Shown: in pieces, positions 8,507 through 17,837 of the stretch
Position numbering within the stretch: position 1 is the first letter of the stretch
Layout of the letters: the number at the start of each line of letters is the position of its first letter
Source of the DNA: DASPGQ01 sp035457705
GTDB lineage: Bacteria; Acidobacteriota; Vicinamibacteria; Marinacidobacterales; SMYC01
Assembly: GCA_035457705.1 (NCBI GenBank)
Contig: DATIBD010000131.1
Location: forward strand, 1 to 64,000
DNA length: 64,000 nucleotides
Direction: 5' to 3'
Program-made: the position numbers and the translations under genes
Notes under the pieces: generated by a model
Seen by the model: only the letters and a program-made list of their open reading frames with translations
The model's database searches: none
What the model was told of the DNA's origin: nothing

Positions 8507-9763
8507 GTGGATATCCGCGTGAGCGAGCTAACACGACAGGCGCTCGCGGCAGGCTCGACCAAGCTGGCCTGGGACGTCCTGGGACGGCTGCTCGGTTTCC
8601 TTCTTTCGATTCTGCTCGCCCGCAGTCTGGGCGCGTCCGGCTTCGGAAGCTACGCCGTGTACTGGTACGGGGCGTTCATGATCGCCCAGTTGACCGATAT
8701 CGGCCTCCATCTCGTGAGCCTGCGAGCGATGTCGAGCTCTCACGCATCCAGGGTGCTCGCCAGCGCCGTTGCCGCGAAGCTCACGCTGACAGGGATCGTG
8801 GCTGCCGGGGCTTTCGTCTATTCCTCCTCGAGGCTCCTGCTCCTGCTTCTCGCAGCGCAGTTGCTCGGCTCCTGGGTCGAGCTCTTTGGAGTCGCTCTGA
8901 GAAGCCGCGGCCTGCTCGGACGAGAAGGGGCCCTGCTCGCTCTGCTTCGTGCGGGCTGGATCCTGGCGGCGGCGTGGACCGTAACCCGAGGGGAATCCAC
9001 CGAGAAACTGGCGCTCGGACTCGCGATTGCGAGCCTCGTCGTGCTTCTGCTCGCTCTTGCCGCCGCCGCGGCGACGATCCGAGACTGGGGCCGCGTGTCA
9101 TTGACCGGCACCGCAACGCTGCTGCGAGAAGCCGTGCCGCTGGCAACGACCGGTGTGATCACTCTCGTTTACCTGCGGGCCGATCTCTTCATCGTTTCCG
9201 CCCTTCGAGGCAGTTACGAAGCGGGTGTCTTCCAGGGTGCCTTTCGGTTGTTCGAGGCGACATTCGTGCTGTCCGGCGGGCTCGCCGCGGGGACGTTTCC
9301 ACTGCTCGCCTCGCGGTTCGGCAGGAGCGACTTCGCCTCGCTCGCGCGTCTGCTTCTCGCGTGGTCCCTCGCGCTCGCCCTGCCACTCGTCACGGTCCTC
9401 ACGTTGTTCGCGGAGACTCTCACCGTTGCCTTCTATGGCGAGGGTTTCCGCGAGGCGGCGAAACCTCTCGCCTATCTCGGCATCGCGCTTCTCGCCGTGT
9501 TCGTCAACGCCTCGACGACGCACGTCCTCATCGCGGCGCACCGAATGAGGCGACTCGTCGCCGCCATCGCCGTGCGTCTCGCTGTGGGAGTGGCGTTCGA
9601 TGTGATGCTGGTTCCCTCGTACGGCGCCACGGGAGCGGCGATCGCGGTGCTCATCGCCGAGCTCAGCTTGACCATCGTCAGTTCGAGCCTGATGGCGGAC
9701 CTCGTTCTCTTCCCCGCAAAGCCAAACACCCTCGAGACACAGGAGCTCTCGTCGTGCTCCTAG
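8507..9763 (+). CDS. Polysaccharide flippase (Wzx/MATE-like)
   Basis: A 418-residue integral membrane protein with about 12 hydrophobic helices, of the oligosaccharide flippase (MVF/PST) superfamily. The opening KLAWDVLGRLLGFLLSILLARSLGASGFG is typical of the first helix pair. It would move lipid-linked sugar units across the inner membrane. The GTG start is used. The stop overlaps the next gene by ten bases, showing tight coupling with the fused glycosyltransferase. A second, unrelated-looking flippase lies in the same locus. Confidence 0.85.
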   Translation: MDIRVSELTRQALAAGSTKLAWDVLGRLLGFLLSILLARSLGASGFGSYAVYWYGAFMIAQLTDIGLHLVSLRAMSSSHASRVLASAVAAKLTLTGIVAAGAFVYSSSRLLLLLLAAQLLGSWVELFGVALRSRGLLGREGALLALLRAGWILAAAWTVTRGESTEKLALGLAIASLVVLLLALAAAAATIRDWGRVSLTGTATLLREAVPLATTGVITLVYLRADLFIVSALRGSYEAGVFQGAFRLFEATFVLSGGLAAGTFPLLASRFGRSDFASLARLLLAWSLALALPLVTVLTLFAETLTVAFYGEGFREAAKPLAYLGIALLAVFVNASTTHVLIAAHRMRRLVAAIAVRLAVGVAFDVMLVPSYGATGAAIAVLIAELSLTIVSSSLMADLVLFPAKPNTLETQELSSCS

Positions 9764-11841
9764 CATTCGACGCCACGACCATTCGGGGCAACAAGACCGG
9801 CGTGGGCTATTACACCGAGCGCCTCCTGGAACGGCTGACACAGGTGGGAGGCGAAGCCAATCCAGTCGACGAGGTTCTCGTCCTCTCGAATCGACGGCTC
9901 GATCTCCCGGAGTTTCCGAGAACGCGCAACGTCCTCGAGGGTCGCTTTCCCGTCCGCGCCGTCTGGATGCAGGCAGTGCTCCCTTTCGTGCTCGAACGTC
10001 TTCGCCCCGATCTCTGTCATTTCACGAATTTTCTCGGACCCTACTTCACCGACGTTCCTTACGTGGTGACCGTGCACGATATGACGCTCGAGCTCATGCC
10101 ACGCCACCACACCTGGCGCAAGCGCCTACTGACCAAGACGCTCTCGCCCGAGATCGCCCGACGCGCCCGTCATCTCATCACCCCCTCGGAGTCGGCGCGA
10201 GAGGACGTGGCACAATGGTTCGGCATCGATCGCGCGCGAATCAGAGCCATCCCCCACGCACCCCATCCGGAGTTTCGCCCATCGCGAAGCGAGGCGACTG
10301 CGGCGTCGCTCGCCGAGCGCTACGTCATCGAGCGGCCCTACCTTCTCTACGTCGGCACTCTGGAGCCGCGGAAGAACCTCGTTCGTGCGGTCCGTGCTTT
10401 CGCCAGAATCGCCACTCGGTTTCCGGATCACCGCTTCTACCTCGCGGGGGATCTGGGCTGGCATTCGTCGGAGCTCATCGCCACGATCGAGACTCTCGGC
10501 CTGGAGAGCCGGGTCAAGAGGCTCGGCTACGTCAGCGAAGGCGATCTCCCCGCGCTCTACTCCCACGCGGAGCTGTTCCTCTACCCGTCGTTATACGAAG
10601 GCTTCGGGTTTCCCGTCGTCGAGGCCATGGCCTGCGGCACTCCCGTGGTGACGTCCAATACGTCATCTCTCGCGGAAGTTGCCGGGGGCGCCGCGCTTCT
10701 GGTGAACCCGTTCGACGAAGGCGAGCTCGCGGACGGGATCGAATCGGGACTCTCGGACGGGAGGCTGCGAAAGCGGCTCGCACAAACGGGCTTGGCGCGC
10801 GCAAATTCGTTCAGCTGGGAGCGCACCGTGAGCGAAACGCTCGAGGTGTACCAGGAGGCGCTCGGGAGCGCGACCGTTCGGGCGCGGCCTCGACCGGTGT
10901 CGGACTCGCGCGCAGCGCGGGCCATCCTGGACACGATCACTTATGGGGCGGAGTTCGACTTTCCAATGAGGCTCGACGAGATCCATCGCGCGTTGATCGA
11001 AGTCCCTGCCTCGAAACAGGAAGTCGCCCGACTCCTTATGGAGGACCCACTTCTCCTGGATCGGATCGACCGCGCGCCGCCGTACTACTTCCTCGCAGGT
11101 CAGAGGAGCAGCATCGCGACTCGGCGCAACGCGCGCCTCGCTACCCAGTCGCTTCTGGCCAGCAACCGTCATGCGATCGAGCTGGTTCGCCGAGCTCCGT
11201 TCGTCCGAATGGTCGCGTTGTCCGGAGCCACCGCGCATGGCAACGCCAAGGACGGGGACATCGATCTGTTTGTAGTGACGGCTCGAGGGCGCACGTGGGC
11301 GGTGGCCCTCTACCTCTTCGTGATAATGAAAGTTCTCGGGCTGAGAAGAACTCTGTGCCTGAACTACTTCGTATCCGAAGATCGGCTCGAGCTCGCCGAG
11401 CGAGACCCGTTCACCGCGAGTCAGATCGTGGGGATGAAGCCTCTCTTCGGACGAGCTCACTACCTCCGTTTGGTATGGGCGAACGCGTGGGGCGCGCGGT
11501 TCTTTCCGAACTTCTGGCAAGGTTATCACCGCTTTCCGGTCAAGTGCGGGAGCGACAAAACTGTCGGCTCGTTCTTCTGGGAATGCGCCCTCGTGCCTTT
11601 CGGTGCCCTCATCGAGCAGCTGTCCTGGGGGGTTCTCGGGTGGTACCTCGGTCGACGGGTTCGACGGTCGGACCATCCGGACGCGGTCAAGCTCGAGCCC
11701 GGTCTCATCAAGCTTCACTTCAACGACCACAGTCGCTCGTTGGGGGCGAGGATCGCAGCCATTCGGAAGGTCCGGATCGAGCCTGCCGCCGAGACTGTGG
11801 CGGAATCGGTGCGCGAGGTCGATCATGCTCGCTCGCTGTGA
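9754..11841 (+). CDS. Family 4 glycosyltransferase fused to a nucleotidyltransferase-like domain
   Basis: A 695-residue protein. The N-terminal ~370 residues are a GT-B glycosyltransferase of family 4: KTGVGYYTERL, the linker LYVGTLEPRKNL, and the EX7E region in YEGFGFPVVEAMACG. The C-terminal ~310 residues contain a nucleotidyltransferase-fold signature: SGATAHG (490-496) followed by DGDIDLFVV, where D502 and D504 would be the metal-binding pair. The GTG start overlaps the flippase stop and has AGGAG eight bases upstream. The frame is unbroken through the junction and its end overlaps the methyltransferase start, so the fusion appears real. The sugar donor and acceptor are unknown. Confidence 0.8.
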   Translation: MLLAFDATTIRGNKTGVGYYTERLLERLTQVGGEANPVDEVLVLSNRRLDLPEFPRTRNVLEGRFPVRAVWMQAVLPFVLERLRPDLCHFTNFLGPYFTDVPYVVTVHDMTLELMPRHHTWRKRLLTKTLSPEIARRARHLITPSESAREDVAQWFGIDRARIRAIPHAPHPEFRPSRSEATAASLAERYVIERPYLLYVGTLEPRKNLVRAVRAFARIATRFPDHRFYLAGDLGWHSSELIATIETLGLESRVKRLGYVSEGDLPALYSHAELFLYPSLYEGFGFPVVEAMACGTPVVTSNTSSLAEVAGGAALLVNPFDEGELADGIESGLSDGRLRKRLAQTGLARANSFSWERTVSETLEVYQEALGSATVRARPRPVSDSRAARAILDTITYGAEFDFPMRLDEIHRALIEVPASKQEVARLLMEDPLLLDRIDRAPPYYFLAGQRSSIATRRNARLATQSLLASNRHAIELVRRAPFVRMVALSGATAHGNAKDGDIDLFVVTARGRTWAVALYLFVIMKVLGLRRTLCLNYFVSEDRLELAERDPFTASQIVGMKPLFGRAHYLRLVWANAWGARFFPNFWQGYHRFPVKCGSDKTVGSFFWECALVPFGALIEQLSWGVLGWYLGRRVRRSDHPDAVKLEPGLIKLHFNDHSRSLGARIAAIRKVRIEPAAETVAESVREVDHARSL

Positions 11842-12775
11842 GGCGACCGAAGACTTCTTCAGGCTTCGATGTCCCGAATGTGGAGGCTCGGCCTTCGCAG
11901 CCGGCTACGACGTTCTTTGCCCGACCGAAGGACGGCGGATCGAGGGCTCGGACGGGGTGCTTCCTCTGCTTCGCTCGGACCGCGAGAACGAGCTCCGACC
12001 GTTTCTCCAGGCCTACGGTACCGTGCGACGCGCGGAAGGATGGGGCGGCCCGCCTGATTACTACGTCGGCCTTCCTCTGCGCGACGCGACCGGTCGCCAC
12101 CGATCCATCTGGAAGCTGCGCGCTCGAAGTTTTCGCACTCTCTTGGTAGAGATCGAGACGCGCTTCGGCAATGCTTCGCTCCGCGTCCTGGATCTCGGTG
12201 CGGGCAACGGATGGCTCTCGTATCGTCTCGCCCGGATGGGGCATTTCGTGCTCGCCACTGACATCTCCCTCGATCCTGAGGACGGCCTGGGCGCACTGCC
12301 ACGCTACGCCGCAGATGAGGGACAGTTACGAGGACTTCTGGCGAAAGCGCGCGCGGAGTTCGAAGAGCTTCCTCTGGAAGACGCTCAGTTCGATGTCGTG
12401 GTTCACGTCGGCTCGCTTCACTATGCCCGTTGTCTGGAACGCGCGGTTCACGAGGCTCGCCGCGTGGTCCGCCCCGGTGGGCTGTTCCTCGTGGCCGATT
12501 CGCCGACCTACGAGGACGAGGCCGCGGGCCACAGGATGGTCGAGCGGCGACGAGCCGAGCACCTCGCACGATACGGCATCGACGGCGCCGACCATACGAC
12601 TGGGTTTCTCGTCCTCGAGTCGTTCCGCTCTCTGCTGATACGTGCCGGGTTTCGTGTCGAGGTCCGGGCTCCCTTCGAAGGTGGCCACCGCTTCGCCCGG
12701 CGCTTGGTTTGCCGGGTCAAAGGGCTGCCGGCTCCGGCCCGCTTTCCCGTCTTCGTCGCGGAGCGAGCACCATGA
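11825..12775 (+). CDS. Class I SAM-dependent methyltransferase with zinc-ribbon-like start
   Basis: A 316-residue protein. It begins with a CPECGG zinc-ribbon-like segment (C16, C19, plus a later CP), then a Rossmann methyltransferase with motif I VLDLGAGNGWLS near residue 120, the acidic ATDIS strand, and VRPGGLFLVAD typical of UbiE/Methyltransf_11 enzymes. The ATG lies 17 bases inside the preceding gene, and the stop overlaps the next start (ATGA). It probably methylates a sugar or lipid intermediate of the polysaccharide, which is inferred from context. Confidence 0.85.
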   Translation: MLARCEATEDFFRLRCPECGGSAFAAGYDVLCPTEGRRIEGSDGVLPLLRSDRENELRPFLQAYGTVRRAEGWGGPPDYYVGLPLRDATGRHRSIWKLRARSFRTLLVEIETRFGNASLRVLDLGAGNGWLSYRLARMGHFVLATDISLDPEDGLGALPRYAADEGQLRGLLAKARAEFEELPLEDAQFDVVVHVGSLHYARCLERAVHEARRVVRPGGLFLVADSPTYEDEAAGHRMVERRRAEHLARYGIDGADHTTGFLVLESFRSLLIRAGFRVEVRAPFEGGHRFARRLVCRVKGLPAPARFPVFVAERAP

Positions 12776-14376
12776 GCGCCATCGTCCCTCTCGCCCTGCT
12801 GGCGCTCGCACTGCCCTTCGAGCCCATGAAGCCCCTCGGCACGATTTGGGGATTCGAGCTGAGCTTCCTCGAGCTCGTCGCCGGGGGACTCCTGGTCTGC
12901 TCCGGACTCGCGCTCACGCGTGAGGGTCGAGGGGCCGTACCTCTTGGACCGGCCGCCGTTTTTTTCTTCTCCGCTTGCCTCGTCTCGACGATCTGGGCCG
13001 ATGAGCCGCGACTCCTTCCCTTCAAGGCCAGCCTTCGCGTCCTCGCGGGCATCATCGTGTTCTTCACGACTTCGCTTGCCCTCTCGGTTCGCCAGCGATT
13101 CACGATCCTCTTCGGGGCTCTCGCCATCGCTGGCATGCTCGCCGCGACGATCGGACTCGTCGAGCGCGCAACCTGGCCGGAGCCTCTCCCCGGCCTGCAC
13201 GCATTCCACGCGCAGGCGTTCGAGGTCGGGGGCTCGCCGCGCATCACCGGGACCTTCTCCTATCCGAACCTTCTCGGAGGCTTTCTCGTCGCGGCGATTC
13301 CCTTCTCCCTCTACTTTTCCCGCTCGAGACCGCGATGGTCATTCGTTGCCGCGGTCGTCATGTATTTGGGCGTGCTCTTGACCCACTCGCGGGGTGCTCT
13401 CCTGGGCGCGCTCACAGGCACGTTTCTGTTCTGGGCGTTGACCCGGACGACGCCGTTCTTCGCTCGACTGCACGGGGCATTCTGCGTCGTCACCCTTGTC
13501 TCCTTTCTGTCCGATCCCACCTTCCGTTGGCGAATCTCGAGCGAGGGCGATCGAAGCTGGTACCAGGTACGGATCGAGCCCGAAGAAGAGTCCCTGGCTC
13601 TCGCATCCGGTGAGCTCACGAAGACGAACGTCAAGGCCATCAACGCCGGAAAGCTCACTTGGGCCGGAGGCGGATCCAAACCGATTCATCTGTCCTATCG
13701 CTGGTTTCGGAAACGCGGCGAGGCCATCGAGCCGGTCGCGATCGAGGGTGAACGAACCTCGCTCGGACGTGAGGTCGCGCCGGGGGAGTCGATCGAGCTC
13801 GCCGCTACGGTTCGCGCACCGAGCGCCCCGGGAAACTACTTTCTCGTCTGGGACATGGTGCACGAGCACACGACCTGGTTCTCCGACAAGGTGGGTCTCG
13901 GATCCCCCGTGACGGTCACGGTGGGCAACGTCGAGAAGGCTGACCCGGAGAGGGCTCGGCAACGGGCGCGGACGGTCTGGCGCCCCGGACGTCTCGAGCT
14001 CTGGACGAGCGCCATTCAACTGTTTGCTTCCCGCCCCCTGCTCGGCGTCGGCCCGGACAACTTTCGCTGGCTCTACGGCCCAGCGGCCGGTCACGACGAA
14101 TGGGACACGAGGACTTTCTCGAACAGCCTCTATCTCGAGCTTCTCGCCACGACCGGAATCCTCGGCACGGCCGCGTTCGCGATTCTCATGGGCTCCGCCC
14201 TGGGCGGCCTGGTGACGAGGCCAATCCCGATCGTGAACGCGGCCATCCTTTGCTCGCTCACGGGCCTACTGGTCCACGGCCTTTTGGACTACCTCTTCGA
14301 GGCGACACCGCTCTATCTCACTTTCTGGATGACGCTGGGCGCAGCATCCGCGGCCATCCGGAGACCATCCTCGTGA
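12772..14376 (+). CDS. O-antigen ligase/polymerase-family membrane protein
   Basis: A 534-residue protein with about ten transmembrane helices and one large soluble loop (about residues 245-410), the layout of Wzy/WaaL-family proteins. The Wzy_C-like motif LLTHSRGALLGAL and the post-loop segment LLGVGPDNFRWLYG are visible. After the loop, the usual HNxxLE motif reads SNSLYLELLATTGILG, so the conserved His is replaced by Ser. It either ligates or polymerises lipid-linked glycans at the periplasmic face. Translationally coupled on both sides (ATGA, GTGA). Confidence 0.8.
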   Translation: MSAIVPLALLALALPFEPMKPLGTIWGFELSFLELVAGGLLVCSGLALTREGRGAVPLGPAAVFFFSACLVSTIWADEPRLLPFKASLRVLAGIIVFFTTSLALSVRQRFTILFGALAIAGMLAATIGLVERATWPEPLPGLHAFHAQAFEVGGSPRITGTFSYPNLLGGFLVAAIPFSLYFSRSRPRWSFVAAVVMYLGVLLTHSRGALLGALTGTFLFWALTRTTPFFARLHGAFCVVTLVSFLSDPTFRWRISSEGDRSWYQVRIEPEEESLALASGELTKTNVKAINAGKLTWAGGGSKPIHLSYRWFRKRGEAIEPVAIEGERTSLGREVAPGESIELAATVRAPSAPGNYFLVWDMVHEHTTWFSDKVGLGSPVTVTVGNVEKADPERARQRARTVWRPGRLELWTSAIQLFASRPLLGVGPDNFRWLYGPAAGHDEWDTRTFSNSLYLELLATTGILGTAAFAILMGSALGGLVTRPIPIVNAAILCSLTGLLVHGLLDYLFEATPLYLTFWMTLGAASAAIRRPSS

Positions 14377-15380
14377 GCCGCTCGAACGGTTCGAGATCCT
14401 GCCGCATTCTCGCGATCCGTCTTCATGCCCTAGGAGACGTCGTGATCACGCTTCCCTATCTGAACGACGTGAAACGGCGGAACCCCGATTTCGAGATCGA
14501 TCTGCTCACGCGCCGTGAGTTCGCGTCCGTTCCCCGTTCCCTCGAGCTGTTCTCTCGGGTTCACTCCATAGCCGGATGGCGCTCGTTCAAGCTGCAGTGC
14601 CTCTTCACCGCCTTGCTCCTCCCCCGGCTCCTGTCCAGGGGCTACGACGTCGTGGTCGATCTGCAGAACAACGAGATCTCCCGCGCCGTGACCCGCCTCC
14701 TGCGCCCGGCTCGCGCCTCGCGGTTCGATACCACCGCTCCTCGACCCGCGGGAGAGAGGACGGGAGAAGCTCTCGACGCTGCAGGACTGGGCCCGGTCGG
14801 GCTCGATGCCAACCTCGTGCTCCGCAAGCACGAAGGGGCACGAGACCTCCTCGCGGAAGCCGGCTTCCGAGAAGAGCACCGACTGGTCGTTCTCAACCCC
14901 GCTGGCGCCTTTCCATCGAGAAACTGGCCGATTGCGAGCTACGCCCGCTTTGCCCGCGCGTGGCAGAAGATCGACGACCGACCCACGATCTTTCTCGTCC
15001 TCGGGCTTCCCTCGATGAAGGGGAAAGCCGATGCCCTGAGTGCGGAGCTCGATGGTCGGCTTGTCGATCTCGTCGGCCAAACGACGCCTGCCGAGGCGTT
15101 CGCGATCGTCCGCAAAGCCGATCTCGTCTTGTCCGAGGACTCCGGGCTCATGCACATGGCGTGGAGCTCCGGGGTTCCCACCATCGCGCTTCTCGGCTCG
15201 AGCCGGGGCGACTGGTCACGGCCGCTCGGCGCGCGGTCGATTTGTCTCGACTCGGGCGATCTAGATTGCGGTTATTGCATGGAAGAGCACTGTCGGTTCG
15301 GGGACGTGCACTGCCTGACCCGCTACGAGCCCGACCAGGTGGCCGAGCTGGGAATGAAGCTCGTGACCGAGAGCGGATGA
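14373..15380 (+). CDS. Glycosyltransferase family 9 (heptosyltransferase-like)
   Basis: A 335-residue GT9 protein. Hallmarks are RLHALGDVVITLPYL near the N-terminus and the nucleotide-sugar binding segment SEDSGLMHMAWSSGVP followed by LLGSS. GT9 enzymes transfer heptose or related sugars to the lipopolysaccharide core. The C-terminus carries a Cys cluster (DCGYCMEEHCRFGDVHC), seen in many GT9 members. The GTG start overlaps the ligase stop by four bases. Confidence 0.88.
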   Translation: MSRSNGSRSCRILAIRLHALGDVVITLPYLNDVKRRNPDFEIDLLTRREFASVPRSLELFSRVHSIAGWRSFKLQCLFTALLLPRLLSRGYDVVVDLQNNEISRAVTRLLRPARASRFDTTAPRPAGERTGEALDAAGLGPVGLDANLVLRKHEGARDLLAEAGFREEHRLVVLNPAGAFPSRNWPIASYARFARAWQKIDDRPTIFLVLGLPSMKGKADALSAELDGRLVDLVGQTTPAEAFAIVRKADLVLSEDSGLMHMAWSSGVPTIALLGSSRGDWSRPLGARSICLDSGDLDCGYCMEEHCRFGDVHCLTRYEPDQVAELGMKLVTESG

Positions 15381-16648
15381 TGGCGACGGTGTACGCCGTA
15401 TTGAATCGGCTCTGGGGGAGCCTCTCGGGCCTCGCAACTCTCGCGCTCGTCGGCGTCGTCTTCTCGCCCGAAGAGCAAGGCTTCTACTATACGTTCCTGT
15501 CTCTTCTCACGTTTCAAACCCTGGTGGATCTCGGATTCGGCGGGGTCGTGCAACAGTTGGCGAGTCACGAATGGGCGAAACCGCCGTCCCAGTCCCGCCT
15601 CGCTTCGCTCGTTCGCATCGCGCTGCGATGGTATGTCGCAAGCGGCATGGTCGTGGGAGTTGGACTGGGGCTTTCGGGAAGCATCTACTTCCGGAGGTTT
15701 GCGCCCGACACATCCATAGCCTGGGAAGGCATTTGGTGGCTGTCATGCGTACTCACTGGGGCAAGGTTCGTCACCACGCCGATCTTCTCCGTCCTCGAGG
15801 GAGTGAACCGCGTCGACGAGGTCTATGCCGTCCGCCTCGCTCAGGCAGTCTCGGATCGTATCGCCGCAATCATCGCGATCCTCGGAGGGGGCGGCCTCGC
15901 CGCCATCCCGATCGCTCAGGCCGTGTCTCTCGCCACGGGGCTCGCCGGGCTGGGGCGTCAGGGCATCGGCTTCGTTCGCGACCACCTCAAGACCGTGTCG
16001 GCCCGAATCTCCTGGAGGCAAGAGGTTTGGCCCCTGCAATGGCGGTTCGCCGTGAGCTCGGCCGGGGGGTACGTGCTGTTCTCCCTCTTCACTCCCGTCT
16101 TGTTCGCATCCCATGGCGCCGAGGTAGCGGGCCGCATGGGAATGACCCTCGGCGTCGCAACCGCGCTGACGTCCACGGCATTCTCGTTCGTCGCCACTCG
16201 AGTCCCGCGGCTCGCCGTCTTCGCCGCTCGGCACGAGTACCAGGCCATGGACGAGGAGTTTCGCCGCGCCGCAACCCGATCGATGGTGTTCTCGACGCTC
16301 GGCGCCGTTTCGTTCTGCGGCGCGATCTGGACGCTCTCCCCCGTCGCGGAGAGGTTTCTTCCACTCCACGAGAGCGCGATCCTGCTGGCCGCGAGCGTTC
16401 TGCAACAGATTCGGCTGGCGATGGGAAGTTATCTGCGGGCTCACAAAAAAGAGCCTTTTACCGCGCTGTACGTGGCCGAAGGGGTGCTCGCCCTGGGCGT
16501 GCTCGCTCCCCTCGGAGCCCATTTCGGCTCGATGGGTATGGTGTTGGCGTTTCTCGCGATCACCGTCGTCATGCTGCTTCCCGCGATCTGGATCTTCGGC
16601 CACTGCCGCTCGCAGTGGCACGCGACCCGCCTCGCGGAGGCCGTGTGA
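15377..16648 (+). CDS. Second polysaccharide flippase-like membrane protein
   Basis: A 423-residue protein with about 11-12 hydrophobic helices, resembling PST/Wzx-type exporters (NRLWGSLSGLATLALVGVVF, later LSPVAERFLP). The start ATG overlaps the preceding stop, and a second ATG follows immediately. It differs in sequence from the flippase at 8507-9763, so the locus may export two different lipid-linked products, or this one may have another lipid substrate. Confidence 0.75.
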   Translation: MMATVYAVLNRLWGSLSGLATLALVGVVFSPEEQGFYYTFLSLLTFQTLVDLGFGGVVQQLASHEWAKPPSQSRLASLVRIALRWYVASGMVVGVGLGLSGSIYFRRFAPDTSIAWEGIWWLSCVLTGARFVTTPIFSVLEGVNRVDEVYAVRLAQAVSDRIAAIIAILGGGGLAAIPIAQAVSLATGLAGLGRQGIGFVRDHLKTVSARISWRQEVWPLQWRFAVSSAGGYVLFSLFTPVLFASHGAEVAGRMGMTLGVATALTSTAFSFVATRVPRLAVFAARHEYQAMDEEFRRAATRSMVFSTLGAVSFCGAIWTLSPVAERFLPLHESAILLAASVLQQIRLAMGSYLRAHKKEPFTALYVAEGVLALGVLAPLGAHFGSMGMVLAFLAITVVMLLPAIWIFGHCRSQWHATRLAEAV

Positions 16649-16682
16649 GTCTCATCGATTCCGAAGATCCTGGGATTCGGAA

Positions 16683-17804
16683 ATGAACGTGGGTATCGTG
16701 CTCCCCGGATTCGCTACCAGCGATCAAGACTGGTGCATTCCGGCAATCACGAGCCTGGTGCGCGCTCTCTCCGAGCGGCACGACGTCCGCGTGTTCGCGC
16801 TTCGCTATCCTCACCACCTTGGGCCCTATCGGGCCCACGGTGCTCGCGTTTTCCCCCTGGGTGGCGCCCAGTCGAAAGGCCTTTCCCGCGCGTTCCACCT
16901 GGCACGCGCGGTCCGAATCATCTTTTCCCAGCACATGCGTCGATCCTTCGATGTGATGCACGCGTTCTGGGCCGACGAGCCCGGCTACGTCACCATTCAG
17001 GCGTCTCGATGGCTCCGAATGCCCGCAATCGTCACGATTGCCGGCGGGGAGCTCGTCTCGATGCCGGAGATTGGTTACGGGGGCCGAACAAGCCTCCTGA
17101 ACCGCTACTTCGTTTCCCGAGCTCTTGCGCGTGCGACCCGGGTCACCGCCGGGTCGAGCACCGCCGCGCTCCTCGGCGAGCGGTACCGCAGCGTGACCTT
17201 TCTCCCGCTAGGCGTCGACGTCGAGCGATTCAGCCCAGGACTGCCCTCGGACGGTTTGCTAGCGGGATCTCCCAAGCTCCTTCACGTCGCCTCGCTCACG
17301 CCGGTGAAGGACCAGGCCACGCTTCTCCGAGCGTTCGCCCGGACGATTCCGTCCTTGCCGCAAGCCATGCTTCACATCGTCGGCGATGGGCCGTCCAAGG
17401 AAGGACTGCAGCGACTCGCTTCCGAGCTGGGCGTTGCGAAGCGAGTTCTTTTTCATGGGTCGGTCGCACACGATGCGCTTCCCGACTACTACCGCTCGTC
17501 TGACCTGCTGGTCATGAGCTCTTTGTACGAGACACAGGGACTCGTGGTCCAGGAAGCCGCCGCATGTCGACGGACGACCGTGGGCACCCGGGTGGGCGTC
17601 GTCGCCGACCTGAATCCCGCGACCCTGCCCGTCGCGCCGAGGGACGACGTCGCCCTGGCCTCCGCCATCGTCGACACCGTCCGAGATCCTGGAGCCCTGC
17701 AAGAAAAGGGACTGATGGCTGAACGACGGGTGCGCGCGAGATATTCCCTGGGGACGTCCGTGTCGGCTCTCGAAGCACTCTACGAAGAGCTCGCTCCGCG
17801 GTAG
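16683..17804 (+). CDS. Family 4 glycosyltransferase
   Basis: A 373-residue GT-B enzyme. The N-terminal half starts MNVGIVLPGFATSDQDW and the C-terminal half shows LLHVASLTPVKDQATLL, HIVGDGPSKEGL and the EX7E region SSLYETQGLVVQEAAA, all typical of GT4. It would act at the cytoplasmic face on a lipid-linked acceptor of the surface polysaccharide. The gap to the flippase is 34 bases. Unlike the other GT4 of the locus it has no extra domain. Confidence 0.87.
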   Translation: MNVGIVLPGFATSDQDWCIPAITSLVRALSERHDVRVFALRYPHHLGPYRAHGARVFPLGGAQSKGLSRAFHLARAVRIIFSQHMRRSFDVMHAFWADEPGYVTIQASRWLRMPAIVTIAGGELVSMPEIGYGGRTSLLNRYFVSRALARATRVTAGSSTAALLGERYRSVTFLPLGVDVERFSPGLPSDGLLAGSPKLLHVASLTPVKDQATLLRAFARTIPSLPQAMLHIVGDGPSKEGLQRLASELGVAKRVLFHGSVAHDALPDYYRSSDLLVMSSLYETQGLVVQEAAACRRTTVGTRVGVVADLNPATLPVAPRDDVALASAIVDTVRDPGALQEKGLMAERRVRARYSLGTSVSALEALYEELAPR

Positions 17805-17837
17805 GATGGTGCCGTCGTAAGCAAGTCAGGAGCGGCC

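Noticed and set aside
8974..9753. N-terminal extension of the GT4-nucleotidyltransferase frame over the flippase gene
   Set aside because: The extension is antiphase to the flippase and has no motif. The GTG at 9754 has a good ribosome-binding site, and GT4 homology starts right there.
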